From Scalindua sp964437425 (GTDB lineage: Bacteria > Planctomycetota > Brocadiia > Brocadiales > Scalinduaceae): 32,589 nt of DNA. The stretch lies in NCBI GenBank assembly GCA_964437425.1, contig CAYTGO010000034.1, positions 1-32,589 of the forward strand, written 5' to 3'. Positions 7,680 through 14,456 of the stretch are shown here, one piece after another. Made by a program: the position numbers and the translations under genes. Within the stretch, counting starts at the first letter, position 1. Every line of letters begins with the position of its first letter. The notes beneath the pieces are model-generated. The model was not told the origin of the DNA, ran no database searches, and saw only the letters and a list, made by a program, of their open reading frames with translations.

Positions 7680-8204
7680 CTAAATCGGAAGAAATGCACC
7701 TGGTTTCTGCCACTCATCACGCTCTCCCCTGAACCTCACACTCTCATCAACCATAATCTGCCCATCTTCAGACAGCGCAACCTTAAACCGTTCCAATGGT
7801 CTTGGAGCAGGACCTTCAATATTGACCCCATCAGGAGTAAAGCCGCTTCCATGGCATGGACACTTGAACTTCCCTTCGGATGCCAGCCAGTTAGGAGTGC
7901 AACCCAGATGAGTACATTTAGCCTGAACCACGTATATCCTGTCAGCCTCTCTAACTATCCATACCCTGAATTGTTTTTTAAACCTTTCACTAACTCCTAA
8001 AGTATATTCAAGAGGATAGCCTACCTTGTATTTTGTAGGAGGCTCATAAATAATACGTGGAAAAAAGAACCTGATGGCAGAACCAACTACTGAAGTCAGA
8101 AATACTCCTATAAAGCCCCAACCAAGTAGATATAGCACTCTCCTTCGATTTACAACTTTATCATCAGTTATTGTCTTTTCGTCCGATGTAGTTTGGCAAC
8201 CCAT
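7680..8204 (-). CDS. Rieske [2Fe-2S] iron-sulfur protein
   Basis: 174 residues from ATG 8204. The basic stretch NRRRVLYLLGWGFIG (19-33) leads into one membrane span (about 23-46). It resembles a twin-arginine signal anchor, as expected for a Rieske protein exported folded. Cluster motifs are CTHLGC (97-102) and CPCHGSGF (115-122): ligands C97, H99, C115 and H118, with C102-C117 as the stabilising disulfide. It takes one electron from quinol at the Qo site and passes it to a haem or copper carrier. Its start is 3 bases after the cupredoxin stop, so the two are co-translated. A hairpin follows before cytochrome b. Confidence 0.95.
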   Translation of the reverse strand: MGCQTTSDEKTITDDKVVNRRRVLYLLGWGFIGVFLTSVVGSAIRFFFPRIIYEPPTKYKVGYPLEYTLGVSERFKKQFRVWIVREADRIYVVQAKCTHLGCTPNWLASEGKFKCPCHGSGFTPDGVNIEGPAPRPLERFKVALSEDGQIMVDESVRFRGERDEWQKPGAFLPI

Positions 8205-8207
8205 TGT

Positions 8208-8921
8208 TTACTTTTTCTTCTTTAAATTAAAATCAGCATTTGCTGTTTTTCCTGCCTCAACAGTTACATCGCTGGTAACAGTTCTCAACTTTTCATGCCA
8301 TGCACTTACCTTATAGGTACCTGGTGGTACATTGTCTATCTTGAAAACACCATCTTTGCCGGTAACGGAAAAGTACGGATTCTCCAGTACCAAAACAAAT
8401 GCAGACATCTCTGCATGTACATTGCACAAAAGAGGTATGGAACAAACCTTATCAAAATTAACAGTCTTAACAACACCGACATCATAAGTACCTAGATTAA
8501 ACTGATTGCAACAATCCGGCGGAGAGTAAAGATTATGCCTGACACTATCACTGTTTGGAAAATCAATCTTTGTACCCTTCTGTACCGCCATAACATGAGG
8601 AACAAATGTTAGGTTCAACTGATCCAGAATACCCTTCTCTTCAGGTGCAGGATAATCGTTACCATTGACCTCTTCGATATAAACAACTACATCCTTAGGA
8701 TGCTTGACTCTTTTGCACTTTACAGTTCCTGTAATACTACCACCGTTTTCCACGGTAACTTCGGTCCTGATCTCCTTCTTCAATGCTTTCAGTGCCTCTA
8801 TTAATTTTGCCTGTGCGGCTTTGGCAGCTTCTGCTGACATTGCCTCCTCAGCAGAAACATTATGTGTGTGAAAAAATGCAACAAGCAGTGCTACAACAAC
8901 AAAGTTCATAAAAATCCTCAT
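8208..8921 (-). CDS. Exported cupredoxin-like blue copper protein with C-terminal carboxypeptidase-regulatory-like fold
   Basis: 237 residues from ATG 8921, preceded by AAAGGGGAT; an upstream in-frame start would bury the signal peptide. The signal peptide is about residues 1-24 (MRIFMNFVVVALLVAFF, then NVSA). An alanine-rich helix (27-50) precedes the beta domain. H129 (DSVRHN), C166, H169 and M172 (CNVHAEM) form a complete type 1 copper ligand set. Extra cysteines at 69, 137, 138 and 160 could form disulfides. The last about 55 residues (FKIDNVPPGTYKVSAWHE) resemble the CarboxypepD_reg fold, as in 'methylamine utilisation' cupredoxins. It is the first gene of the operon, 3 bases before the Rieske gene, which suggests it is the soluble acceptor of electrons from the Rieske protein. 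That role is inferred. Confidence 0.85.
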   Translation of the reverse strand: MRIFMNFVVVALLVAFFHTHNVSAEEAMSAEAAKAAQAKLIEALKALKKEIRTEVTVENGGSITGTVKCKRVKHPKDVVVYIEEVNGNDYPAPEEKGILDQLNLTFVPHVMAVQKGTKIDFPNSDSVRHNLYSPPDCCNQFNLGTYDVGVVKTVNFDKVCSIPLLCNVHAEMSAFVLVLENPYFSVTGKDGVFKIDNVPPGTYKVSAWHEKLRTVTSDVTVEAGKTANADFNLKKKK

Positions 8922-8981
8922 ACTGAATATCCCCTTTCCTAACGAAATAATATAAATAAGCCAACTTTGACAACGGAACAC

Positions 8982-9011
8982 ATTTTAGCAAGTATAATGC
9001 TATGTTGTCAA
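8982..9011 (-). promoter_or_regulatory. Strong sigma70-like promoter of the cupredoxin-Rieske-cytochrome b operon
   Basis: On the minus strand: TTGACA (9011-9006), an 18-base spacer ending TGC, then TAAAAT (8987-8982). It matches the consensus -35 exactly, has five of six -10 bases and an extended -10 TGn. Predicted transcription starts near 8975, giving a leader of about 55 bases to ATG 8921. Confidence 0.6.
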
Positions 9012-9193
9012 GTGAAGTCATGCTCATTGTGCCGTTTTACATAAATACCTGATATTATAGGAGGATATGCAAAAAGCAGAGGCATCTCAACGCCCTGTTT
9101 TCGTCCTGAAACTACAAGGTTTTTTCTGTTGCCATGACCCGGAAAGTTAAGTAGATAAAGCGAAAAGTTTGAATTCCTAAATATGAATTGATT

Positions 9194-9973
9194 TTAGCTA
9201 CTAGTACTTATTGATAATGCATGACGGACTTTCAGTATGGTTAAAGTAATAAGTCCGCTGAAAATAGAGAGACTAATCACTCCTATGAAGTACTCACCGA
9301 TGTAAAATGTTACTGACAGAATAAACACCATATTCAGAAAATATAATATCGGACCCATTAGAGCGTTTCCGGCAAATTCTTTAGACCAGCCCATCTTATA
9401 GTCAAGCTTTTGAAAACTATATATGATTGCAAGCCCTACCAGAAACCACCCCAGAAAATTAGAGAGAGTCACCCCGAAATACAAACCTCTTACAGGGTAG
9501 TAATATATCTGCCCAAGGAACCATCTGGATCCCCTGAGAGACACAGGATCTATTAACACGTCCTGAAGCACAAACAATATTGAGGCCAGGAAGAGTACTT
9601 TTTTTGAATACCAGGGAGGATGCGACAATTCAAATTTCCACCCTTTCCTGGTTACCGGTGAAACTATCAGCAAGGCAAGAGAATAGCTGAAGTAGCCCAG
9701 GAATGAATACGAAAGCGAGTCCATAAAAGGAACATTGGAAATAAACAACTCTTTCCCATGGGTTGTGCCCGTATAATGGTAAAAACCATAAGGGATACCG
9801 ATACGGGTAGATGTGTACTCAGAAATGAAAGCGATAAGATAAGCCAGTATGGTAAAGACAACTATCCTCTTCAGCCCAAGCTGGAAACTGCCGGCTACTA
9901 AATAAAGCCCCAATAACAGAAAAACGTATGGTCTTAGTAAGATCGTTGAGAGGAGTATATCAAAGATTTCCAT
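9194..9973 (-). CDS. CruF/DUF422-type carotenoid biosynthesis membrane protein
   Basis: 259 residues with about seven hydrophobic spans. The segment ISEYTSTRIGIPYGFYHYTG (49-68) matches the signature of the DUF422 family, which includes CruF (carotenoid 1,2-hydratase type) and bisanhydrobacterioruberin hydratase. FMDSLSYSFLGYFSYSLA and VLIDPVSLRGSRWFLGQIYYY fit the conserved Asp-containing loops of the family. The enzymes add water to the psi end of linear carotenoids in the membrane. The ATG directly abuts the stop of the upstream TPR gene (TAGATG), so translation is coupled. No other carotenoid gene is in the window; the substrate is unknown. Confidence 0.75.
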   Translation of the reverse strand: MEIFDILLSTILLRPYVFLLLGLYLVAGSFQLGLKRIVVFTILAYLIAFISEYTSTRIGIPYGFYHYTGTTHGKELFISNVPFMDSLSYSFLGYFSYSLALLIVSPVTRKGWKFELSHPPWYSKKVLFLASILFVLQDVLIDPVSLRGSRWFLGQIYYYPVRGLYFGVTLSNFLGWFLVGLAIIYSFQKLDYKMGWSKEFAGNALMGPILYFLNMVFILSVTFYIGEYFIGVISLSIFSGLITLTILKVRHALSISTSS

Positions 9974-11401
9974 CTATAATTTTTTTACAACTTCCTCGAT
10001 CTTATCTTTCTCGTTTTGTTTAGCGCTAATATCTTTCCATTGGGATTGTGGCTGTATGACATTTATATAAAAACATATCGCGAAGAGAAGACCTTCTGTT
10101 ATACATATCCCCAACGGCACTCCAATATACCAACCAAACGGCAAAGCGACAATCTGCCCACATAGAAAATGAATCAAGAATGGCATAGTACCACCTTTCT
10201 TCTTTTTCCCACTCACCCCGGCACTTAAATCCTGTATTTGACGATCAACGTCTATATATATTTCATTGCCTTTCCTTCTTAAAATCTCCTTTTGCTGTGC
10301 AAATTTTTTAGACAAAAGCGGAAGCAGTATCCCCGCATAATGCACATCAAAAATCGAATTATTGTTTACCAATTCATTTATTTCACTGTTTCCCTCCTCC
10401 AACAATTCAACTGAACATTCCTCAGGCACACCATAGCCTAACTTTTTAATTCCTTTTGCTACAGCAGTTAACTTAATTACATCTTTTTTAGCTTCTCCCA
10501 ACGCCTCTTTAACTTTTTCACTTTTCTCGTTCCTGATTCCCTCATATAGTTCCGCAATCTCATCGCTTATCGACCGAAAGTCCCGTTCCCACAAAATCTT
10601 TAAGCAATAAACAATATCTCCTTTAATAGCCTTCTTTAATAATGGAATAGCTTTTTCCGGCCTGTTCAGAAGGGCATTATATTGAGCATTCTGATACATC
10701 GCTTCAGCAAATCCATGCGAAAGGCCAACGGCCTCACTTGCACATTTTTCAGCTTCTTCTATAAAACCAAGATCTCGATTTATTAACGCCTTGTATAATA
10801 ACGCATAACTTGTGTAATAGGTAGAATGCGGCCTGACAAATTTTATGGCTCTATCAAAGTATTCCAAGGCCTTTTTCTTATCTATTTTGTGAAAAAGATA
10901 AATCATTCCAAGGCTGATACAAAGAGAAAAATCATCATTGATTAATGATTTCATATCATTATCATACGATTCCAATTCTATAAAACTTTCCAGCGCATCA
11001 TCCATCTTACCTCTTGCATAAGCCCCTTCCGCTTTGTACTTGATCGTCTCTCTGCTTTTATCAGGAACCGTATAAAGGTTCTCCATAATATCCCGCAATT
11101 CTTCAGTATCTTTTTCAATAAACCAGACAACATCTGATATTCCCCACTCAAATGCGGCCTTCAACCCACCCATCCCCTGCCCAACACTTTTTATATCATA
11201 ACCAAGTTCTTGAATCGCATCTTCCGTTATGCCCTGACCTATAACAATTTCATCTGCCGAATCAATCTGAGCCGCAATCATCTCTTCCGTCTGGCTCCTC
11301 AATACTGCTTTTAAATCTTTGACTCTCTTACCAAGACTTACATCTTTATAATATGTATTTTTCTTTTCCCATGGAGCAAGTTTGTCTTTGTATGTTTCCA
11401 T
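9974..11401 (-). CDS. TPR-repeat protein with two C-terminal membrane spans
   Basis: 475 residues from ATG 11401. A hydrophilic N-terminal part (1-125) has no recognised domain. A helical region of tetratricopeptide-type repeats follows (about 130-290; for example ALEYFDRAIKFVRP, EEAEKCASEAVGLSHGFAEAMY and PEKAIPLLKKAI). After a charged segment a hydrophobic pair (about 402-450, with PFGWYIGVPLGICITEGLLF) would anchor it in the membrane, leaving a charged tail. TPR repeats bind proteins, but the partner and function are not known. It is the first gene of a two-gene unit with the CruF-like gene, which begins on the base after its stop. A good promoter lies about 65-95 bases upstream. Confidence 0.75.
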   Translation of the reverse strand: METYKDKLAPWEKKNTYYKDVSLGKRVKDLKAVLRSQTEEMIAAQIDSADEIVIGQGITEDAIQELGYDIKSVGQGMGGLKAAFEWGISDVVWFIEKDTEELRDIMENLYTVPDKSRETIKYKAEGAYARGKMDDALESFIELESYDNDMKSLINDDFSLCISLGMIYLFHKIDKKKALEYFDRAIKFVRPHSTYYTSYALLYKALINRDLGFIEEAEKCASEAVGLSHGFAEAMYQNAQYNALLNRPEKAIPLLKKAIKGDIVYCLKILWERDFRSISDEIAELYEGIRNEKSEKVKEALGEAKKDVIKLTAVAKGIKKLGYGVPEECSVELLEEGNSEINELVNNNSIFDVHYAGILLPLLSKKFAQQKEILRRKGNEIYIDVDRQIQDLSAGVSGKKKKGGTMPFLIHFLCGQIVALPFGWYIGVPLGICITEGLLFAICFYINVIQPQSQWKDISAKQNEKDKIEEVVKKL

Positions 11402-11466
11402 CGCTTTTTTCAGTTAAAAACCTATTCACTCAAATATATCATTATTATTGATTACTGAACTACGGA

Positions 11467-11496
11467 AATATAGCATCAATAAGGTTCGGTGGTCAA
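11467..11496 (-). promoter_or_regulatory. Sigma70-like promoter of the TPR-CruF operon
   Basis: On the minus strand: TTGACC (11496-11491), an 18-base spacer ending TGC, then TATATT (11472-11467). It has the same architecture as the promoter at 8982-9011 (18-base spacer, extended TGn), which supports both. The predicted start is near 11460, about 60 bases before ATG 11401. Confidence 0.55.
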
Positions 11497-11661
11497 GCCT
11501 CAATTAGTGCTTAAAATTATTTGGTAGAATAGCGATAAATGTGTTAATCTGACAGATAATTTTAATATTACGCAAGGCTTTACCGCGAGCAATAGAAAGC
11601 TACATAGATTTCGTTTATTACTTTTCAAAACACCATACTATAAACTAAAGGAGTTATAAGA

Positions 11662-12549
11662 TTGATCAAGACAAACGTAAATAAATTAGTCATGCAATCA
11701 GTAATAGGGCAGATATCAAGCCCTACCTTTGCGAACACACCATACGTCATCAGTGCCGACGGCAAACCACTTGTCCTGCCCAGTGTTGGAGGAATTACTT
11801 ACAACGTCAGGATTGGGGATCCGGCAATTGGCTGGGCAGCCGATCATGTAGAGCCGGGAGTCAGCATAACAAATACAGAAAAACCTACAGGAAGCTGGTC
11901 ACCAAACGCCGGGCTTAACACACTGGCATGCGCCGGAAATGTGGTAACAGTTGTGTCCGGGGATGCCAAGGGTACCAAAGGTTTTGTAACTGGAAAACAC
12001 GGCGGCATAGAACATGTGATAGTTGATTTCCCTCCAAAGGCCCTTGAGAAAATGGTAGTTGGTGACAGGATGCAGATTAAGGCACACGGAACAGGATTAG
12101 TATTGACAAACTACTATCCGGACATACACGTAATGAATATATCTCCCCTTCTCTTATCAAAGATACCAGTAAAAGAAGTGAAAAAAACTCTCACATTTCC
12201 TGTAACCCACATTGTGCCAGCAGCAATTATGGGTTCTGGACTTGGTTCAAACCATAGCTATTCGGGCGACTATGACATTCAGATGTTCGACAAAAAAATC
12301 GTAAAAAAATTCGGACTCGAAACACTTCGATTTGGTGACTTCGTAGCTATTGCTGATGCTGACCACACCTATGGAAGAATTTACAAGACTGACGCCGTTT
12401 CGATAGGCATCATAGTTCATTCAGATTGTGTTATTGCCGGCCATGGCCCGGGTGTAATGACGGTACTTACCTCAAGCAAAGGAAAGATCAAGACAGTAAT
12501 AAATAAGAAATCAAATTTATTTCATTATTTGAAACTGAAAAAAACTTAA
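11662..12549 (+). CDS. DUF4438 family protein
   Basis: 295 residues. The start is TTG 11662, with AAAGGAG (11647-11653) eight bases upstream. The next Met (residue 11) would remove the conserved opening, which reads MIKTNVNKLVMQSVIGQI. Hallmarks I associate with DUF4438 are GGITYNVRIGDPAIGW and ADHVEPGVSI in the first 70 residues, GTKGFVTGKHGG in the middle, and DHTYGRIY plus HSDCVIAGHGPGV near the end. There is no signal peptide or membrane span, so it is probably a soluble cytoplasmic protein. The family is widespread in bacteria and archaea with no established function to my knowledge. The Gly- and His-rich conserved loops suggest an enzyme or ligand binder, but that is speculation. A small acidic protein gene follows on the same strand. 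Confidence 0.8.
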   Translation: MIKTNVNKLVMQSVIGQISSPTFANTPYVISADGKPLVLPSVGGITYNVRIGDPAIGWAADHVEPGVSITNTEKPTGSWSPNAGLNTLACAGNVVTVVSGDAKGTKGFVTGKHGGIEHVIVDFPPKALEKMVVGDRMQIKAHGTGLVLTNYYPDIHVMNISPLLLSKIPVKEVKKTLTFPVTHIVPAAIMGSGLGSNHSYSGDYDIQMFDKKIVKKFGLETLRFGDFVAIADADHTYGRIYKTDAVSIGIIVHSDCVIAGHGPGVMTVLTSSKGKIKTVINKKSNLFHYLKLKKT

Positions 12550-12577
12550 AGGTTAACCGAGTCCACCATAATAACGG

Positions 12578-12615
12578 TTCCTGCCCTGATGCATACTTTC
12601 GGGCTGGAGCAGGAA
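12578..12615 (+). other. Hairpin between the DUF4438 gene and the small acidic protein gene
   Basis: TTCCTGC (12578-12584) pairs with GCAGGAA (12609-12615), with CCC/GGG continuing inward. No T-run follows, so it is not a clear terminator. It may be a processing or RNA-stability element between two co-directional genes. Confidence 0.35.
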
Positions 12616-12658
12616 GTTAGCAGAACGATTAACTGAAAAGAAGACAAAGGATAGTCTG

Positions 12659-12970
12659 ATGATAACAAAATCCGATTGGGCCCAACCTGAAGAAAGTGCA
12701 TACTTTCACCAAATCTCTCCGGATTGCATATCAAAATTAGCAGAGGTAGTTACTGCTCTCAGCAATGGAAAAGTTGATGTAGAGACCGCATTTAGAATGT
12801 ATGATGAAATACTCAGAGATGAAATAAATGATCCAGAGTTCCTTTCCTTTGCAATAGGAAATATCAACGAGTTGTCTTCGTATATTGCTAAAGGAAAAGT
12901 AAATATCAGAATTCACAGAAATGATGTGGATGAGTTATGGTTTGATGTAGACGGAAACAACGATCTTTGA
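12659..12970 (+). CDS. Small acidic protein of unknown function (103 aa)
   Basis: ATG 12659, with AAAGG ten bases upstream. The 103-residue product is strongly acidic and mostly helical (for example KLAEVVTALSNGKVDVETAFRMYDEIL) and ends in a D/N-rich tail (DVDELWFDVDGNNDL). It has no signal peptide, cysteine cluster or membrane span. I do not recognise a family. Its coding appearance (no rare runs, normal composition, good start context) makes it more likely real than not. It may be co-transcribed with the DUF4438 gene 110 bases upstream. A 7-bp hairpin overlaps its stop codon. Confidence 0.6.
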   Translation: MITKSDWAQPEESAYFHQISPDCISKLAEVVTALSNGKVDVETAFRMYDEILRDEINDPEFLSFAIGNINELSSYIAKGKVNIRIHRNDVDELWFDVDGNNDL

Positions 12971-12975
12971 TCGTT
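12959..12975 (+). terminator. Short hairpin over the stop codon of the acidic protein gene
   Basis: AACGATC, loop TTT, GATCGTT: a perfect 7-bp stem that includes the TGA stop (12968-12970). It lacks a U-tract, so it is a weak terminator or a 3'-end stabiliser at best. Confidence 0.3.
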
Positions 12976-13089
12976 ATTGCTCAACGATTCTATCCGCACT
13001 AAATTGTCGTAATATTACCGAGACCGAATCTATCAGCCTCAGCCAACAGATCCGACTTACGATCGAAACATTCAAACATTACAGTTGGT

Positions 13090-13506
13090 TCAAAAAGCAG
13101 CCAGGTTGCCTGATTGGTTTGAAGTTGCGTTACCGCATTTTGCATAAAGTATAGCTTCTTCTCTCTTTATCCTAGTGGTATGAACTTCAACAAACTTTTC
13201 CAGTGCCAATTCAAGGTCTATCCCTTTCTCTGTAAAAATAGATTCAAAAAAATCAAGCGTATATTTTGATATCACAGACATGTCTTTATCAAATGCATTA
13301 AGCGTTTCTCTCAATTCGCTATTTGACTCCGCCGTCTTTTTAAGAACAGGATAGAAATTTTCATCCTCGTTTTTGATGTGCGTAAGTATGTCATTTTTTG
13401 TTGACAACAGTCCCAACTGACCCTCTTTTGTATGAATATTCAATTTTTTCATATTCATAAGATTGTCAATAATAACAGTGTGCTCTTTTTTAATTTCTTC
13501 GAACAT
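13090..13506 (-). CDS. Hemerythrin-like (HHE domain) protein, possibly degenerate metal site
   Basis: 138 residues from ATG 13506, with a strong AAAAAGGAGG site. It is a four-helix protein. Helix 1 has H9 (KKEHTVIIDNL), helix 2 has the H43-x3-E47 pair (ILTHIKNEDENFYPVL), and helix 4 has TTRIKREEAILY (110-121). In typical HHE proteins helix 4 carries H-x3-E; here Arg112 stands where that His is expected (H109 is one turn earlier), and helix 3 (AFDKDMSVISKY) has no His. The fold is therefore clear but a full di-iron O2/NO site is doubtful. Such proteins act in oxygen or nitric oxide binding, iron storage or repair of iron-sulfur damage. It is divergently arranged with the rhodanese gene. Confidence 0.8.
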   Translation of the reverse strand: MFEEIKKEHTVIIDNLMNMKKLNIHTKEGQLGLLSTKNDILTHIKNEDENFYPVLKKTAESNSELRETLNAFDKDMSVISKYTLDFFESIFTEKGIDLELALEKFVEVHTTRIKREEAILYAKCGNATSNQSGNLAAF

Positions 13507-13812
13507 GTACAGCCTCCTTTTTCAAATAAAACCACAGATATCAGCCTGATATAATTTCTGTTAGTGTATTAAAGCATTCCACATGCCAAAGACTTCAATT
13601 ATTCATACAGTCCTTCTCTATCAAACACAAACATCTACTTGTCAACATGATACAAAAAAAAACATTTCCCCATAGAAATGACAAGAAAGAAACAGAATAG
13701 TTTATTGGTGAAATTACCCGGTTTTCACCCAGTATTACCCAATTAGATTGAAAACAGAATAGAATTGTACAGATGAATCTATTACGGTTACATAGACGTA
13801 ATATTTAATTAT

Positions 13813-13841
13813 TTGAATACTAAACTTTCCGTTTTTATAAT
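13813..13841 (+). promoter_or_regulatory. Putative sigma70-type promoter of the rhodanese gene
   Basis: TTGAAT (13813-13818), a 17-base spacer and a perfect TATAAT (13836-13841). The predicted start near 13848 leaves a leader of about 78 bases that contains the hairpin at 13891-13911. Confidence 0.5.
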
Positions 13842-13890
13842 CGTACATATACGCTTTGGCATTGATCTGCAGAAGTTAAATATTCATGCA

Positions 13891-13911
13891 CATGAAAACC
13901 TTGTTTTCGTG
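13891..13911 (+). promoter_or_regulatory. Leader hairpin touching the rhodanese ribosome-binding site
   Basis: CATGAAAAC (13891-13899), loop CTT, GTTTTCGTG (13903-13911): a 9-bp stem with one G-U pair. Its last base is the first base of the GAGGAG ribosome-binding site (13911-13916), so folding could limit ribosome access or mark an RNA processing point. Confidence 0.35.
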
Positions 13912-13925
13912 AGGAGATACTCAGT

Positions 13926-14453
13926 TTGAAGAGAAAAAGAATATTTTTTTTATTTATCTTAATATTCACCATGACTGGATGTTCACATAATCAGGAAACA
14001 CTAACCTGGGTAGAAGTGATAAGTGATATCAGAAACAGATATCCGGATGTTAAACAATTACAAACTGCGGAGCTACAATCGTGGTTAACAAGCCCTGACA
14101 ACGAACCGGTAATTCTAATTGACGCCAGGAGTAAGGAAGAATTTAGTGTAAGCCATATTCCCGGAGCAAAGAATATTCCTTATAATAGTAAAGACCCCTT
14201 GAATCATCTCACAGATATCAAACCGGACAGCCCTATAGTCGTCTATTGCTCCGTAGGCTATCGTTCATCTATTCTGGCTGGAAAATTACAGGATATGGGT
14301 TTTGCGAAAGTATACAACCTGGAAGGCTCAATCTTTAAGTGGGCTAATGAAGGAAGACCTCTTGCACAGGGGCAGGCAACAGTTCACAAGGTTCACCCTT
14401 ATAATGCCCGTTGGGGAAGCTTACTTGAAAAAGCATACCGTCAAAAAGAGTAG
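13926..14453 (+). CDS. Rhodanese-domain lipoprotein
   Basis: 175 residues. The start is TTG 13926, with GAGGAG nine bases upstream; the first ATG (residue 16) would destroy the signal peptide. KRKR plus a hydrophobic stretch ends in the lipobox-like TMTGC, with C19 as the lipidated residue, so the protein is attached to a membrane facing away from the cytoplasm. One rhodanese domain follows: LIDARSKEEFSVSHIPGA (64-81) and the active loop CSVGYRSS, with catalytic C108. It would handle sulfur as a persulfide, for example thiosulfate sulfurtransferase-type chemistry; the actual substrate is unknown. Its stop is 3 bases from the stop of the convergent zwf gene, leaving no room for a terminator. 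Confidence 0.85.
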   Translation: MKRKRIFFLFILIFTMTGCSHNQETLTWVEVISDIRNRYPDVKQLQTAELQSWLTSPDNEPVILIDARSKEEFSVSHIPGAKNIPYNSKDPLNHLTDIKPDSPIVVYCSVGYRSSILAGKLQDMGFAKVYNLEGSIFKWANEGRPLAQGQATVHKVHPYNARWGSLLEKAYRQKE

Positions 14454-14456
14454 CGA

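Larger units (their letters stand above)
13507..13925. other. Divergent intergenic region (hemerythrin / rhodanese)
   Basis: 419 bases with no convincing gene. It holds the rhodanese promoter candidate at 13813-13841 and a leader hairpin at 13891-13911. A GGTGAAA/TTTCACC inverted repeat (13708-13714, 13723-13729) lies next to repeated ATTACCC words. TTGACA on the minus strand (13645-13640) could be the -35 of the hemerythrin gene, but no good -10 follows. Confidence 0.45.

Noticed and set aside
9067..9150. 28-codon frame after AGGAGG on the plus strand
   Set aside because: The AGGAGG is only two bases from the ATG, too close for normal initiation, and the product has no features. It remains a weak possibility.
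12546..12734. 62-codon minus-strand frame around the start of the small acidic protein gene
   Set aside because: It overlaps the better-supported plus-strand gene and has no start context.
13856..13872. Sigma54-like TGGCA...TGCAG sequence before the rhodanese gene
   Set aside because: The GG-to-GC spacing is one base short of the strict requirement, and a better sigma70-type promoter lies just upstream.
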